A stretch of 64,000 bases of DNA from Methanosarcina sp. UBA293 (GTDB taxonomy: Archaea > Halobacteriota > Methanosarcinia > Methanosarcinales > Methanosarcinaceae), in NCBI GenBank assembly GCA_002499445.1, contig DALS01000032.1, positions 32,228 through 96,227 of the forward strand. Reading direction: 5' to 3'. Shown here in pieces: positions 9,919 through 19,018 of the stretch (positions are counted from its first letter, which is position 1; each line of letters begins with the position of its first letter). The notes beneath the pieces are model-generated. The model did not search any database, was not told the origin of the DNA, and worked only from the letters and a program-made list of their open reading frames with translations. A program made the translations under genes and the position numbers.

Positions 9919-10323
9919 TTGGAGGTAGCTATCACGCCAAGAATAATTCATTTTGAGATACATGCAGGGAATATTGCAAGGGCTAAAAAGTTCTATGAAG
10001 CTGTATTTGGCTGGAAAATAGAGAGATGGGAAGGCTCAATAGATTACTGGACCATAACTACCGGCAAGCAAGACGAGCTGGAAATTGGTGGTGGTTTGAT
10101 GAAGAGACAGGGAGGAGAACCCGGAGCAGACACTCCAATAAGCACTTATATTTGCACAATAGATGTCCCTAACATCGATGAATATTTGAATAAGATACAG
10201 GAGCATGGCGGCAAAGTAACTATGGAAAAGAGCCCCATACGCGGAGTTGGTTGGTATGCATATTGCCTCGACACCGAAAAAAACATATTCGGGATAATGC
10301 AGCCAGACAGAAACGCCAGATAA
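9919..10323 (+). CDS. VOC (glyoxalase/bleomycin resistance) family protein
   Basis: This is a single VOC domain of about 130 residues. It has IIHFEIHAGNIARAKKFYEAVFGWK at the start, GGGLMKR in the middle, and VDxPNIDEYL with a C-terminal GWYAYCLDTEKNIFGIMQPD. The family binds a metal through H/E residues from paired beta-alpha-beta-beta-beta units; the substrate here is unknown. The longest start is TTG 9919, but a strong GGAGGT at 9921-9926 lies inside that reading. It is ideally spaced (7 nt) for an ACG codon at 9934 that would give a protein beginning PRIIHFEI. The true start may therefore be a near-cognate codon. Confidence 0.85.
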   Translation: MEVAITPRIIHFEIHAGNIARAKKFYEAVFGWKIERWEGSIDYWTITTGKQDELEIGGGLMKRQGGEPGADTPISTYICTIDVPNIDEYLNKIQEHGGKVTMEKSPIRGVGWYAYCLDTEKNIFGIMQPDRNAR

Positions 10324-10471
10324 CTTTTATACTTATTTTTCTTACTCGCCAGGTAAGATCTAGACTTTCCTTCCATTAAAAAACTATCTCTTTTTGCAAT
10401 TTACACCTTAGGGTAGGTGTACCAGCTTGCTAATATTCAGGAAAATGAGCCTGTGCCTGATCTCTTCAAGA

Positions 10472-10888
10472 TTACTTTCGAGACCTTTGTCTTCTATTTT
10501 CCAGAAGGAACCATAATTTTTCACATTCACTGGCAGTTAGCCCTATTTGCTTGATCAGATATTCCTCCATCTTCGGGTTCCTTTCTGTTTCTCTTATTAG
10601 CCGGCTTATCGTGTCTCTATGGTGTCCTGTTATCCGTTCAATACTTCGTATTCCATTTTTTTCGAGAAAAAGCCGATATATTAGTCTTATTTGGTCTCCG
10701 GTAAGATGCTTCCTATAGACAGCAGTACCTATCGTATCCATGAAAAATTTCTTACAATGTTTGCAATAATATCTCTGGTGTCCTGTTTTATATTTTCCTC
10801 TTTTTATGATAGCTTTCCCTTCCACCCTGTGATAATATTCACATTCTGGATTTGGGCACACAGGCTTTTGTAGGTCTCCAACTGTCAT
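10472..10888 (-). CDS. IS1/InsA-like zinc-ribbon HTH protein (transposase N-terminal part)
   Basis: The 138 residues carry two Cys pairs of a zinc ribbon (CPNPEC near res 11 and YYCKHCKKFF near 40), followed by an RKHLTGDQIRLIYRLFLEKNGIRSIERITGHHRDTI helix-turn-helix. This is the layout of the N-terminal half of IS1-family transposases. The DDE catalytic half is absent after the stop at 10472, and no terminal inverted repeats were recognised around it. It is therefore either a truncated IS remnant or a domesticated DNA-binding protein. The adjacent DUF6448 pseudogene suggests a decaying region. Confidence 0.6.
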   Translation of the reverse strand: MTVGDLQKPVCPNPECEYYHRVEGKAIIKRGKYKTGHQRYYCKHCKKFFMDTIGTAVYRKHLTGDQIRLIYRLFLEKNGIRSIERITGHHRDTISRLIRETERNPKMEEYLIKQIGLTASECEKLWFLLENRRQRSRK

Positions 10889-11069
10889 GATTTAATTTAT
10901 ATGTAGTAACTCTATTAATATATTTCTTTTGCTCGATTATTCCAGATATCTTCTTTATATCTTCTTTTATCCATTGTGTAAACACTGTAAATCCAGGATG
11001 ACCTATATCTAAGTTCTCAAACCTATTCGAGCTTCGGGTTAGTCTGAGTTTTTAAAGGTTTCATCTTCT

Positions 11070-11423
11070 ATTTCAGCGAATTGGGCAAATTTCAGGGAGC
11101 TGAAGCTTAAACAGCTAAGAAAGTCAGAAATGAAGCTCTTGATACAGGTTCACCTAATAAACTGATAAAGCTTTTAACCAGCCGATGCAACGGAGAATGG
11201 AACTCGCGAAGAATTCAGTAAAGTAATGGAAAAGAAGCATTCCAGCGCAGATTACGTCAGTGCCGGCAGAGAATATATTGAAGCCGTCCCGTTCATTCAC
11301 TATGTGGAAAGGATATACAAAGCCGCTTCCGCTCCTGTAGAAGGCCACTATATAGAAGCAGATAACGAGAGTGGAGAAATGCAGATCCATGCTGAAGAAG
11401 AGGAAATGGCTTCTGTTAAATAA
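11070..11423 (+). pseudogene. DUF6448 family pseudogene (frameshifted remnant)
   Basis: Two frames together look like the second half of a DUF6448 protein. The upstream frame reads NEALDTGSPNKLIKLLTS (about 11131-11184). The downstream frame reads TREEFSKVMEKKHSSADY and then SAGREYIEAVPFIHYVER, running to TAA at 11423. The reading must shift frame near 11180-11200, and the N-terminal half is missing. The only open piece with a start is ATG 11226-11423 (65 residues). The family match is from memory of its GReYxEAxxxxHYxE block. Confidence 0.5.
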
Positions 11424-11561
11424 GCCGGCAAGAAAAACAGAACTAGGTTCCATAAATTACTAGTACCTATTTAGGTCGCCATTAAAAACTACCCAAATAG
11501 ATACATATGACTTAATTTAAGTTTAATGTGACTTCAATTTGATTTCGTTTATCTTTTTTAT

Positions 11562-13772
11562 TTAATTTCTTGGTTTTACTTTTTTGTACAGGAATAAGCT
11601 AATCAGGGAGATGATCCCGTAGATAGTTTCAAACCCAGGTGAGCGTTCGCTCGTTTTTCTTTCAAGTGCATACTTAACACTTGAGCTATTTATTGCGCCA
11701 GCGTTTTTTCCGTTAAGATTGGTAACTTTTGTAACTTTCGATTCAGATTGTGATTCAGGCTCGGAGTCAAGTTCCAAATCAGTAACTGGAGCTTCTTTAC
11801 TCTCAGTCTTACCGGTAATTGCAAAGAATGAGAATTCTGGAGTCTGTCCTGTAAAGTACAGGAATCTATCGTCTTCTTCTGAAAGGTTTACTGGCAACTG
11901 TTCCCATTTCCCAGAGTTATACCTGTTGAGGGCAATAGAAGTTTTATTGATATCGTTATCCTCTATCCAATCCTTTTCAACCTTGAAGCATATCACAGGG
12001 TTTTCGATGTTCTTTGAGGTTGCAAACCCTGCATTTCCTACCCAAAGATTGAAGTACTTATATATCTCATCTGAAAGCGGCTTTGAAACATGTGAGGATT
12101 TTGCTTTTAAGACCTCGACTATAGTGGTTGTCTTACCCACACTCTTCTTTGCATCAAAAGTCACGTAAACAACACAGGTTGCATTATTTCTGAGATCAAA
12201 CTTTACTTCTCTACCGGCTGTAATGAAGGTCTGTGAAAGTTCTTTGACCTGGACATTTCTTGCAGGTTCAGGGGAACCTCCGCCTCCGCTTCGGTGACTT
12301 TTTCCTCCGCTGCTTCCTCCACTGCTTTCATCGTTATTTCCTCCACTTGAACTACTTTCCATTACAGTTACTGTAGCCGCTTTTGAAGCAGTGCCGTTTT
12401 CATTGGTTGCGGCTAAACTAACAGTGTAAGTCCCTGCTGTAGAGTAAATATACACTGGGTTCTGATCGGTTGAAGTAGCTCCATCCCCAAAATCCCAGTT
12501 CCTTGAAGTTGTGTTTTTCGACAGGTCAGTAAACTGAACCGAAAGAGGAGCATATCCACTTGTGACGCTGATGCTGAAGTCTGCAACCGGATAAACTTTT
12601 TCTTCTTTCTGCGCTTCCAGCACAATTACCTCTAGAGTTTTTGAAGCAGTGCCGTTTTCATTGCTTACTGTAAGTTTAGCAGTGTACTTTCCTGGAATTG
12701 TATAAGTGTGGACAGGATTTTTATCGGTAGAGTCTATGTTTCCATCACTTTCGAAGTCCCAGCTCCACGAAACTGCGTTTTCGGATAAGTCAATAAACTG
12801 GACAGAATAAGGAGCAGGACCACTTTTGTCATCCATTTTGAAATTTGCTACCGGAAGTACGGGCTGTTGAGGTTTAGACGCCAAAACAAGAGGCAATTCG
12901 TCAGAGTAGATACTATTCGAAAGCCTATATGAGGATTCTGCAATTCCATCTCCATCCGCATCGATTGCAGTTTCCGAAAAACCTGTGCCATCAGGTTCTG
13001 CCCAGAAATTGCCTCCAAGGTAAGGACCACCAATAATGTTTATGCCTTCAGTCTTTGCAGTATGGTAAGCATTTCCAATTCCGTTTCTAATTTCTGCGTT
13101 TACTGTGTTATTAAAATAATTGTTATAAACAAGATTATTATTGCTTTTGGGGCAGACGAAAAGGCCGTAAACTCCATTTGAGGATATAGTATTGCCTGAA
13201 AGCGTGTTGCCATTGGAAGTACCTATATGGATCCCACGACCTCGATTATCCGAAGCCGTATTTCCTGAGAGGATATTATCAGTAGCAGTTGAGAATAAGA
13301 TCCCATAATCTCCGTTATTCGTAACCTTGTTGTTTGAGAGCGTATTACCTTTTGATCTCAAAAGATAAATTCCATGACCGTTGTTCTGGATTTTGCTGTT
13401 CTCAATGATGCAATTATTACATCCTGAGAGATAGATTCCTGTATAGCTTTCTTTTGTTCCTGTAACCCCAAGCCCACTAATTTTTACATTGTTAGCTTGC
13501 AAGGTGATTACATGATTTCTTGAGTTCTTGGCTGTAATTATCGTATCATCAGGATTTCCAGACTCTGAACTTATTATGAGGTTATCCTTATTTATCTCAA
13601 TGTTTTCAGTATAGGTTCCTGGTTTTAAGATGATTATATCGCCTGAGGTTGCATTATTCACAGCGGTCTGTATCGAGTCCGTTGAATTTACGTAAACATC
13701 AGCCGCAGCTCCAATACCCGAGCCTGATGTTAAGAAAAGAAAGGCTGAAAATAAAACTATTAACCTGTTCAA
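11562..13772 (-). CDS. NosD-like beta-helix surface protein with two PKD domains and PGF-type anchor
   Basis: The start is taken as TTG 13772, with GGGGA six bases upstream. It gives a clean signal peptide (MNRLIVLFSAFLFLTSGSG); an ATG at 13790 in the same frame lacks a ribosome site. Next comes a NosD/CASH beta-helix to about res 260, with repeated NTLSGN-type turns. Two PKD domains follow (WSWDFESDG and RNWDFGDGATS), then a Gly/Ser linker and a PGF-pre-PGF-type domain (about 500-640). The C-terminus SPGFETIYGIISLISLFLY plus basic residues resembles an archaeosortase-processed PGF anchor. It is probably a cell-surface glycoprotein. Confidence 0.88.
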   Translation of the reverse strand: MNRLIVLFSAFLFLTSGSGIGAAADVYVNSTDSIQTAVNNATSGDIIILKPGTYTENIEINKDNLIISSESGNPDDTIITAKNSRNHVITLQANNVKISGLGVTGTKESYTGIYLSGCNNCIIENSKIQNNGHGIYLLRSKGNTLSNNKVTNNGDYGILFSTATDNILSGNTASDNRGRGIHIGTSNGNTLSGNTISSNGVYGLFVCPKSNNNLVYNNYFNNTVNAEIRNGIGNAYHTAKTEGINIIGGPYLGGNFWAEPDGTGFSETAIDADGDGIAESSYRLSNSIYSDELPLVLASKPQQPVLPVANFKMDDKSGPAPYSVQFIDLSENAVSWSWDFESDGNIDSTDKNPVHTYTIPGKYTAKLTVSNENGTASKTLEVIVLEAQKEEKVYPVADFSISVTSGYAPLSVQFTDLSKNTTSRNWDFGDGATSTDQNPVYIYSTAGTYTVSLAATNENGTASKAATVTVMESSSSGGNNDESSGGSSGGKSHRSGGGGSPEPARNVQVKELSQTFITAGREVKFDLRNNATCVVYVTFDAKKSVGKTTTIVEVLKAKSSHVSKPLSDEIYKYFNLWVGNAGFATSKNIENPVICFKVEKDWIEDNDINKTSIALNRYNSGKWEQLPVNLSEEDDRFLYFTGQTPEFSFFAITGKTESKEAPVTDLELDSEPESQSESKVTKVTNLNGKNAGAINSSSVKYALERKTSERSPGFETIYGIISLISLFLYKKVKPRN

Positions 13773-14367
13773 TTTGATTCCCCAGTACATTCAAAGTTTG
13801 AGTAATACTCTGATTAGTTAACCGGGGATTCATATAAAGTGATATAAGTATATTGGTACTAATACATTAAGTCTAAAAAATTAATATCATGTCTGTTTAT
13901 AAATTAACAAACTTGTTATTAGATTATTTGACTTGAGCAGAGTTTACCAGATCAAGCTACTCAACAGCTCTTTATCGAGTACTAAAATCTTTCATTATTA
14001 CTTACACCAAAACTAGAGTTTTGACCAGCACTTATAATTTGTATTTTACTTGAGCAGATTCCCAAACTCAAATTGTTTTTATGAATCCCGCGTTTGAATA
14101 ATTGACCGAATTTATGACATTGAAAATAGGGTCTAACATTCTTACAAATTTGAGAATAAAACCAGTTTTGGATAAGCTTAAAATGATTATTCATTTTGAT
14201 ATTCAAAAGGAAATACAGCTCGCCTGAGAATTATCCCTCAGGCGAAACTACATGAAAAGATAAATTGGTTCTGATAAATTGGTTTTTATGGCTCTTATTA
14301 TACTACTTGTCTATCACCCCAAACTGTATAAGAATCTTGAACTAAGTTCACTTTGTAAATTTCGCCG
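13773..14367. other. Intergenic region containing a MITE-like copy
   Basis: Apart from the repeat at 14052-14179 this gap holds AT-rich DNA and no convincing gene. Open frames across 13982-14545 follow the repeat or are antisense to the DUF1328 peptide. Confidence 0.5.
14052..14179. repeat. MITE-like element, copy 2
   Basis: The left end is GAGCAGATTCCCAAAC and the right end GTTTTGGATAAGCTT, imperfect inverted repeats bounding 128 bp. The internal order (CTCAAATTG, GAATCCCG, TTTGAATAATTGA, AATTTGAGAATAAAA) parallels the 130-bp copy at 22826-22955. Confidence 0.55.
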
Positions 14368-14523
14368 TCATAAGAAGAACGTGAGAATTGCAAGTATAAT
14401 AAAGATTATAATGAGCCACTTTGCAATCTCCATCGAGAAACCGGCAACTCCGCGTGCGCCCAGTACATACGCAATCAATGCCAATATTAGAAAAACTACA
14501 GCAAGTCCTATCAAGTCAGGTAT
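14368..14523 (-). CDS. DUF1328-type small membrane protein
   Basis: On the minus strand 51 codons read [19 protein letters not shown], then [15 protein letters not shown], then [14 protein letters not shown] and TGA. This is the two-helix, glycine-hinged pattern of DUF1328/YtjA-like membrane peptides. GGGGGAG (14530-14536) is well spaced for an ATA codon at 14523; no ATG or GTG is available, and TTG 14514 is the only canonical alternative. The function is unknown, and some bacterial members respond to stress. It is too short for most gene finders, but the coding signal is unmistakable. Confidence 0.75.
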   Translation of the reverse strand: MPDLIGLAVVFLILALIAYVLGARGVAGFSMEIAKWLIIIFIILAILTFFL

Positions 14524-14798
14524 ATTTCACTCCCCCAGTGATTAGTTAATTATTAATCCAACTATTATATTAAAAGTATTTATAATTTGACTGTCAAATT
14601 AAGTCACTCTCCAATAAATGGGCATCTTTTTTTAATTGAAAGTAGAATAGATACGTGAATCCAAAGCCTCATGAGAACAGAGCATTTATCTTATCTTGAA
14701 AATCCAAAGGTAGGACTTCATGATTGAGTAGAAAAGTAAAGATAGAGAAGAAAAATGAAGAAAAAAATAAATTAAAAAAGATTACAGGACAGGAAACT

Positions 14799-15983
14799 TT
14801 ATGGAATAATCTTTCTGGCTTCGATATAGTATCTCTTCTCATTTTCCTTTCCAAGGGAAAATGATTTTCTCGGAAGCACACCTTTCTTTTTTATAAGGGA
14901 AAAGAATTCGTTCTTTTTTAAGGGAGGAAGAAAGAAACCAATATTATTCTGTTCTTTTCCAAGTTTTTTTACGACTTCAGGATCATGCTCATATTCAATA
15001 GAATAATTATCAATGATCTCATCAAGAGTTTCGACTTCAAGATCGTGCGAGGGATTATCAAAAACAAGCACACCGCACCTGTCTTTTGTAATAAACCCTA
15101 TTGAGTGACCAGTGGCGGAAAGATCAGTATTTGAAGGGCAGACCCCAGTTTCTACAATCTGTGCATTGAACTTTCTGAGCAACTCCTCGGGATCAATTCC
15201 GCTTACAACCCTGTGAATTGGTTCAAAAGTGAGCCCTGGATCGTGAATATTTACAAGTTCAACCATTGCATATCTTGCAGGATGATTCGAATTCACAGTC
15301 CCTTTAATCTGCTCCCAGAAACTCTTTGCGGCAGCAAGACTGTGATTTCCATCGCCAACAAGAAGGGGTCTCAGATTTAGAATCTTATCCGAAATTTCTT
15401 TAATTTTCTTTTCGTCATTTATCCTGTACCCAGTAACATGCCCACCCATTTCCATCAAGTCAAAATCATAAACCTTATTATCTTTACAGATCAACTCATC
15501 CGGGTTTCTGGGAACAACAGAGAAATCTGGATCATCATATAATATTAAAACATGCGAAAATTCCAGATCTGCGTTTTCTCTTATCCTAACTCTTGTGGGA
15601 AGCCTTTCTTTAATGGTGCCTTCTGTTGGTTTGATAAATGAGTTGGACCCGTTGAATTGGTATTCCTCAAGATCAACTGCAACTACAAGTCCGGTTCTCT
15701 CCTTGCCTGAAACCGAGCGCCTTACAAGAATAAAACAGGGGCCATAATCAACAAGAATTTTTTTGCAGTCATTTATAGTTTTATGAATCTTATTTACTCT
15801 ATTTTCATCTAAAGGAAGATATATTTCAGGATAAATAAGATTAAAAGTAGAGGGGATATTTCCAACAAATCCTTCAACTCTTTTCCAGTATCCTAGATCC
15901 TGAGTGTGCTGATCACAGGCAATTACTGCCCATTTTTCCCAATTGTCCTTTGGAAGAAGAATGCGAGGAACATGTAAAACCAT
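14799..15983 (-). CDS. DUF1015 family protein
   Basis: This 394-residue protein has the DUF1015 hallmarks: WAVIACDQHTQDLGYW near the start, FILVRRSVSGKERTGLVVAVDLEEY, FVGDGNHSLAAAK-type motif (LVGDGNHSLAAAKSFWE, near res 215), and YAMVELVNIHDPGL. The family is widespread and uncharacterised, sometimes annotated as a ParB-like nuclease-related fold. Here it is single-copy, and its promoter faces away from the MBL-rhodanese gene downstream. The start ATG at 15983 gives the conserved MVLHVPRILLP opening. Confidence 0.85.
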   Translation of the reverse strand: MVLHVPRILLPKDNWEKWAVIACDQHTQDLGYWKRVEGFVGNIPSTFNLIYPEIYLPLDENRVNKIHKTINDCKKILVDYGPCFILVRRSVSGKERTGLVVAVDLEEYQFNGSNSFIKPTEGTIKERLPTRVRIRENADLEFSHVLILYDDPDFSVVPRNPDELICKDNKVYDFDLMEMGGHVTGYRINDEKKIKEISDKILNLRPLLVGDGNHSLAAAKSFWEQIKGTVNSNHPARYAMVELVNIHDPGLTFEPIHRVVSGIDPEELLRKFNAQIVETGVCPSNTDLSATGHSIGFITKDRCGVLVFDNPSHDLEVETLDEIIDNYSIEYEHDPEVVKKLGKEQNNIGFFLPPLKKNEFFSLIKKKGVLPRKSFSLGKENEKRYYIEARKIIP

Positions 15984-16061
15984 GGTATGTTAAAAAAAGA
16001 GAGAGAATATAAAGATTTCTAAACTCCTTCTCTCAATGTATACGTTTAAAGTAAAAAAAGC

Positions 16062-17432
16062 TTATTTTACCATATCATATCCGGCATTTTTCCATGCAGA
16101 TATGCTGCCAAGCAGATTATACACCCTGTTATAACCATGCTTTTTCAAAATTGAGGCTGCAACACTAGAACGCCGCGAACTGTCACAGTAAACAATTACC
16201 TTAGACTCCTTCGGGACATTACCCAATTTTTCTTCAAGCTCGCCAACGTATATATGTTCAGCTCCTTGAATATGTCCTTTGTCCCATTCTTTTTTCTTCC
16301 TAACATCTAAAAGTGTCATTTCCTCGTTTTTCTCCAGTTTATTCTTCAGATTGTGGACAGACATAAAACTAAATTCATTTACAGGTAAAGCTTTCATGTA
16401 CCAGGCTGCAATTCCGCCATTTAAAAAACCCGCTATATTATCATAACCCAGACGAACTAAGTACCTTACAGCAGTTTCAAACTGCTCTTTTTCCTCGAGC
16501 ACGAGAAGTATAGGTTTATCATAGGGAAGCACCCAGCCAGCAAAGGAAGGTATTCCTCCGAGCCAGATATTGTAGGAGTTTCTTATATGCACTCCTCCAA
16601 AAGAATGGGGCATGCGCATGTCCACAACCACTGCCCCTCTTTCCATTTCTGCCTTGAATTCGCCGGGTGAAAGCAGCTTTGGGACTGGCAGACCATGCAG
16701 CAGGGGAGGACCCTGAAGGTTATATTGCTCCATTTTCTTAAAGTAAGGAGGAAACTCAAGCTGCTCTTCAAGTTTAAACTTGATAAATTCTGCCTTGTCG
16801 GTCTTTTGCAGAACAGGATTCTGGAGGCGCTCAATTCCAAGAGTACTGTAGTCCCGTTTGGCAATAGCTCCTCCGCAAACCGAGCCTGCACCGTGCGCAG
16901 GACATAGTATTACTCCATCTCCCAGAGGAAGGATCTTGTTAAAAATGCTATCATAGAGGTTTGCTGCCAGCCTTGGAGCTTCCTCTGGACCATAGAGGTC
17001 GGTTCTTCCTACATCACCTACGAACAGAGCATCGCCTGTAAAAATCATTACTGGCTCATTTCCTGTATCAAGGTCTGTCAGAGTATAGGACATGCTCTCA
17101 TCGGTATGACCTGGAGTATGTAAAGCATTCAGTCTCATTGAGCCAAAATTGAACTCCTGACCTTCACTTAAGTAGTTTCCATATTTGAAATCCACACCCT
17201 GACCGTGATAGATTTCTGCGTCTGTAAGTTTTTCCAACTCCAGAGAACCAATTACATAGTCCTCATTTCTGTGGGTTTCAAAAATATATCTTATATTCAT
17301 GCCTTCTCTTCTAGCAAGATCAACATAGATCTGACAGTCCCTTCGAGGGTCGACAACTATGGCTTCGTCTTCCGAACCAATGAAATAAGAAAGATGAGCC
17401 AGACCATCTGACTTAATGCGTTCAAACTTCAA
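16062..17432 (-). CDS. MBL-fold hydrolase with two rhodanese domains (persulfide dioxygenase/sulfurtransferase type)
   Basis: The N-terminal metallo-beta-lactamase domain (res 1-240) has HTPGHTDES, FTGDALFVGDVGRTDLYG and CPAHG. The usual HxHxD metal motif reads ETHRNEDYVIGS, so the second histidine is replaced by asparagine. A first rhodanese domain (about 265-355) lacks an active cysteine. The second (about 360-455) has the loop YCDSSRRSS with the catalytic cysteine. Related fusions oxidise or transfer persulfide sulfur. A role in sulfide/persulfide handling fits the sulfur genes elsewhere in the window but is inferred. The start is TTG 17432 with GGGGG upstream. Confidence 0.85.
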   Translation of the reverse strand: MKFERIKSDGLAHLSYFIGSEDEAIVVDPRRDCQIYVDLARREGMNIRYIFETHRNEDYVIGSLELEKLTDAEIYHGQGVDFKYGNYLSEGQEFNFGSMRLNALHTPGHTDESMSYTLTDLDTGNEPVMIFTGDALFVGDVGRTDLYGPEEAPRLAANLYDSIFNKILPLGDGVILCPAHGAGSVCGGAIAKRDYSTLGIERLQNPVLQKTDKAEFIKFKLEEQLEFPPYFKKMEQYNLQGPPLLHGLPVPKLLSPGEFKAEMERGAVVVDMRMPHSFGGVHIRNSYNIWLGGIPSFAGWVLPYDKPILLVLEEKEQFETAVRYLVRLGYDNIAGFLNGGIAAWYMKALPVNEFSFMSVHNLKNKLEKNEEMTLLDVRKKKEWDKGHIQGAEHIYVGELEEKLGNVPKESKVIVYCDSSRRSSVAASILKKHGYNRVYNLLGSISAWKNAGYDMVK

Positions 17433-17585
17433 ACTAAACCCCCAGCTCTATTTTGTGCTTTCTGAAATAAGTTTCTTTCTGGTGTAGATTCTTTATTTAA
17501 GTATATAACTGGCATATTTCATATTTTTTTTGAAAAATCGAATTTTTCAGCTAGATATTAAGAAAGTAAAAGCTTCACGCAAATT

Positions 17586-17633
17586 AAATAGAAATATTAT
17601 GGAAAAAGGAAATAGAAATATTATGGAAAAAGG
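17586..17633. repeat. 24-bp tandem repeat (two perfect units plus a degraded third)
   Basis: Two exact units of 24 bp beginning AAATAGAAATATTATGG lie at 17586-17609 and 17610-17633. A diverged continuation of A-rich GGAAGTAAAATTC-type units runs to about 17720. Confidence 0.75.
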
Positions 17634-17915
17634 AAATAGAAATTCAATATTAAAAGGAAGTAAAATTCCAGTATAAAAGAAGAACAGAATTCTAATATCA
17701 AAAGCAAGTAAAATTAAGTAATGGTTGTGAGTTATTGAAAAGCATATGCGCAACGCTCTCTATATTTTATTCAAACATGATGGATATACTTGCTTTTTCG
17801 GAATTATTAATAACTCACATATACAACCTAAAATTAAAATGCAAATACAATTGTAATGCATGGTCTGTTTTAAGACCTGATAGGTAAAAATGTAACATAG
17901 CCCAATAATCTAAGC

Positions 17916-17949
<34 letters not shown>

Positions 17950-18089
17950 GAGCAGTCTGAAAACGCATTACAGTTAAGTAACCTCAAACCCTGAATCAAA
18001 TTTGCAAAAATAATTTGAGTACTTCTATAAATCCCCATGAGATTTACAGTATAAACCTAATTTTATATATTTGTATGTATTATAGTAGA

Positions 18090-18170
18090 GTAGGCATCCG
18101 TGAACTTTCCTTTTAAACACCCCCTCGTCTTATCCCTGTTCCTCCTCTCTAAAGACGGATGCCACTATTT
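18090..18170 (+). ncRNA. Candidate small RNA with anti-Shine-Dalgarno loop
   Basis: GGCATCCGT (18093-18101) pairs perfectly with ACGGATGCC (18155-18163). A further CTTT/AAAG helix (18105-18108 with 18151-18154) lies behind a GAA bulge. The 42-nt loop is pyrimidine-rich and contains CACCCCCTCG and CCTCCTCTC (18141-18149), complementary to GGAGG ribosome sites. TTTTATATAT at 18061-18070 is a TATA box about 25 bases before the presumed start, and TATTTTTAT follows the stem. No sequence identity to a named sRNA is claimed. Confidence 0.5.
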
Positions 18171-18499
18171 TTATAAAACTCTCTGAGTTCACTGCTGGAA
18201 AACCATACTATCAAAATCCTTTTACTCTTTTTCTTCTCTCTCCATTCTTCCTTGTTTTTCAATTGATTTACATATATCGAATAATCATAAGAAGAGTAAT
18301 ATTGAGGGTAGCTTTAGAGTTTTGGGAAATATAGATTAGTTAGATATATAAAAATAAACTATAAGCTTATCCGTTTTTATACTGTTTTACCAATCAAATT
18401 TGACAATATTTTAACCTGTAATTCTGATTAATGTTTCTCATTTTATTAAAAGTTTAATTAACAATTAAGATATATGTATTAATGTAATGGAGGGAGTAA

Positions 18500-18805
18500 A
18501 TGGGACTTTTAAGTGAATTTAAAGATTTTCTTTACGAATATAAGGTGATTCCACTCGCAATTGCCTTTATTATGGGTATTGCATCCACAGCTCTCATAAA
18601 ATCACTTGTGGATAATGTAATCATGCCATTAATTACGCCTTTTATTCCTGGAGGAGCTTGGAGGACGGCAACCCTTGAACTGGGACCTGTATTTATAGGC
18701 TGGGGACCTTTTCTGGCAGAATTAATAAACTTCATTATTATTGCATTTGTGGTCTTCCTCATAGCAAAAAAGGTTCTCAAAGAGGAAAAAGTAGAGAAAA
18801 AGTAA
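18500..18805 (+). CDS. mscL: Large-conductance mechanosensitive channel (MscL)
   Basis: At 101 residues this is a compact MscL. The N-terminal amphipathic helix LLSEFKDFLYEY leads into pore helix TM1 (VIPLAIAFIMGIASTALIKSLVDNVIMPLI), then a short periplasmic loop with GAW, TM2 (AELINFIIIAFVVFLIAKKV) and a charged tail. MscL pentamers open under membrane tension to release solutes in hypo-osmotic shock. It is shorter than bacterial MscL (about 130 residues), mainly in the loop and C-terminal bundle. The ribosome site GGAGGGAG is well placed before the ATG. It is monocistronic. Confidence 0.85.
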   Translation: MGLLSEFKDFLYEYKVIPLAIAFIMGIASTALIKSLVDNVIMPLITPFIPGGAWRTATLELGPVFIGWGPFLAELINFIIIAFVVFLIAKKVLKEEKVEKK

Positions 18806-18998
18806 GAGTAGATTAATTATGAAAAATAAAACCTGACTTTAAATTTAAATAAGCCGGCTTTTTACTTATCGGCTTTTTACTTATTTTATCTTCTGGCTCA
18901 GACCAGAGAATCTGAACTCCACATTTTATTTTTTTCTTTTTGATAAGAGTTAACTAATTGATAGGAGTTAACTAATTCTTACCCTAAAAAATATTAAA
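18806..18998. terminator. Possible terminator region after mscL
   Basis: AAGCCGGCTTTTTAC and a near copy CGGCTTTTTACTTATTTT follow each other at about 18852-18890, giving a short GC palindrome and T-runs between the convergent mscL and modC genes. Confidence 0.35.
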
Positions 18999-19018
18999 TG
19001 AGTTTTGACAGGCCTCTA

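Noticed and set aside
11226..11423. Treating the 65-residue frame as an intact small gene
   Set aside because: Protein-like sequence continues upstream of its ATG and in another frame, so it is the tail of a broken DUF6448 gene.
14279..14545. 88-codon plus-strand frame
   Set aside because: It is antisense to the clear DUF1328 peptide, which explains the open frame.
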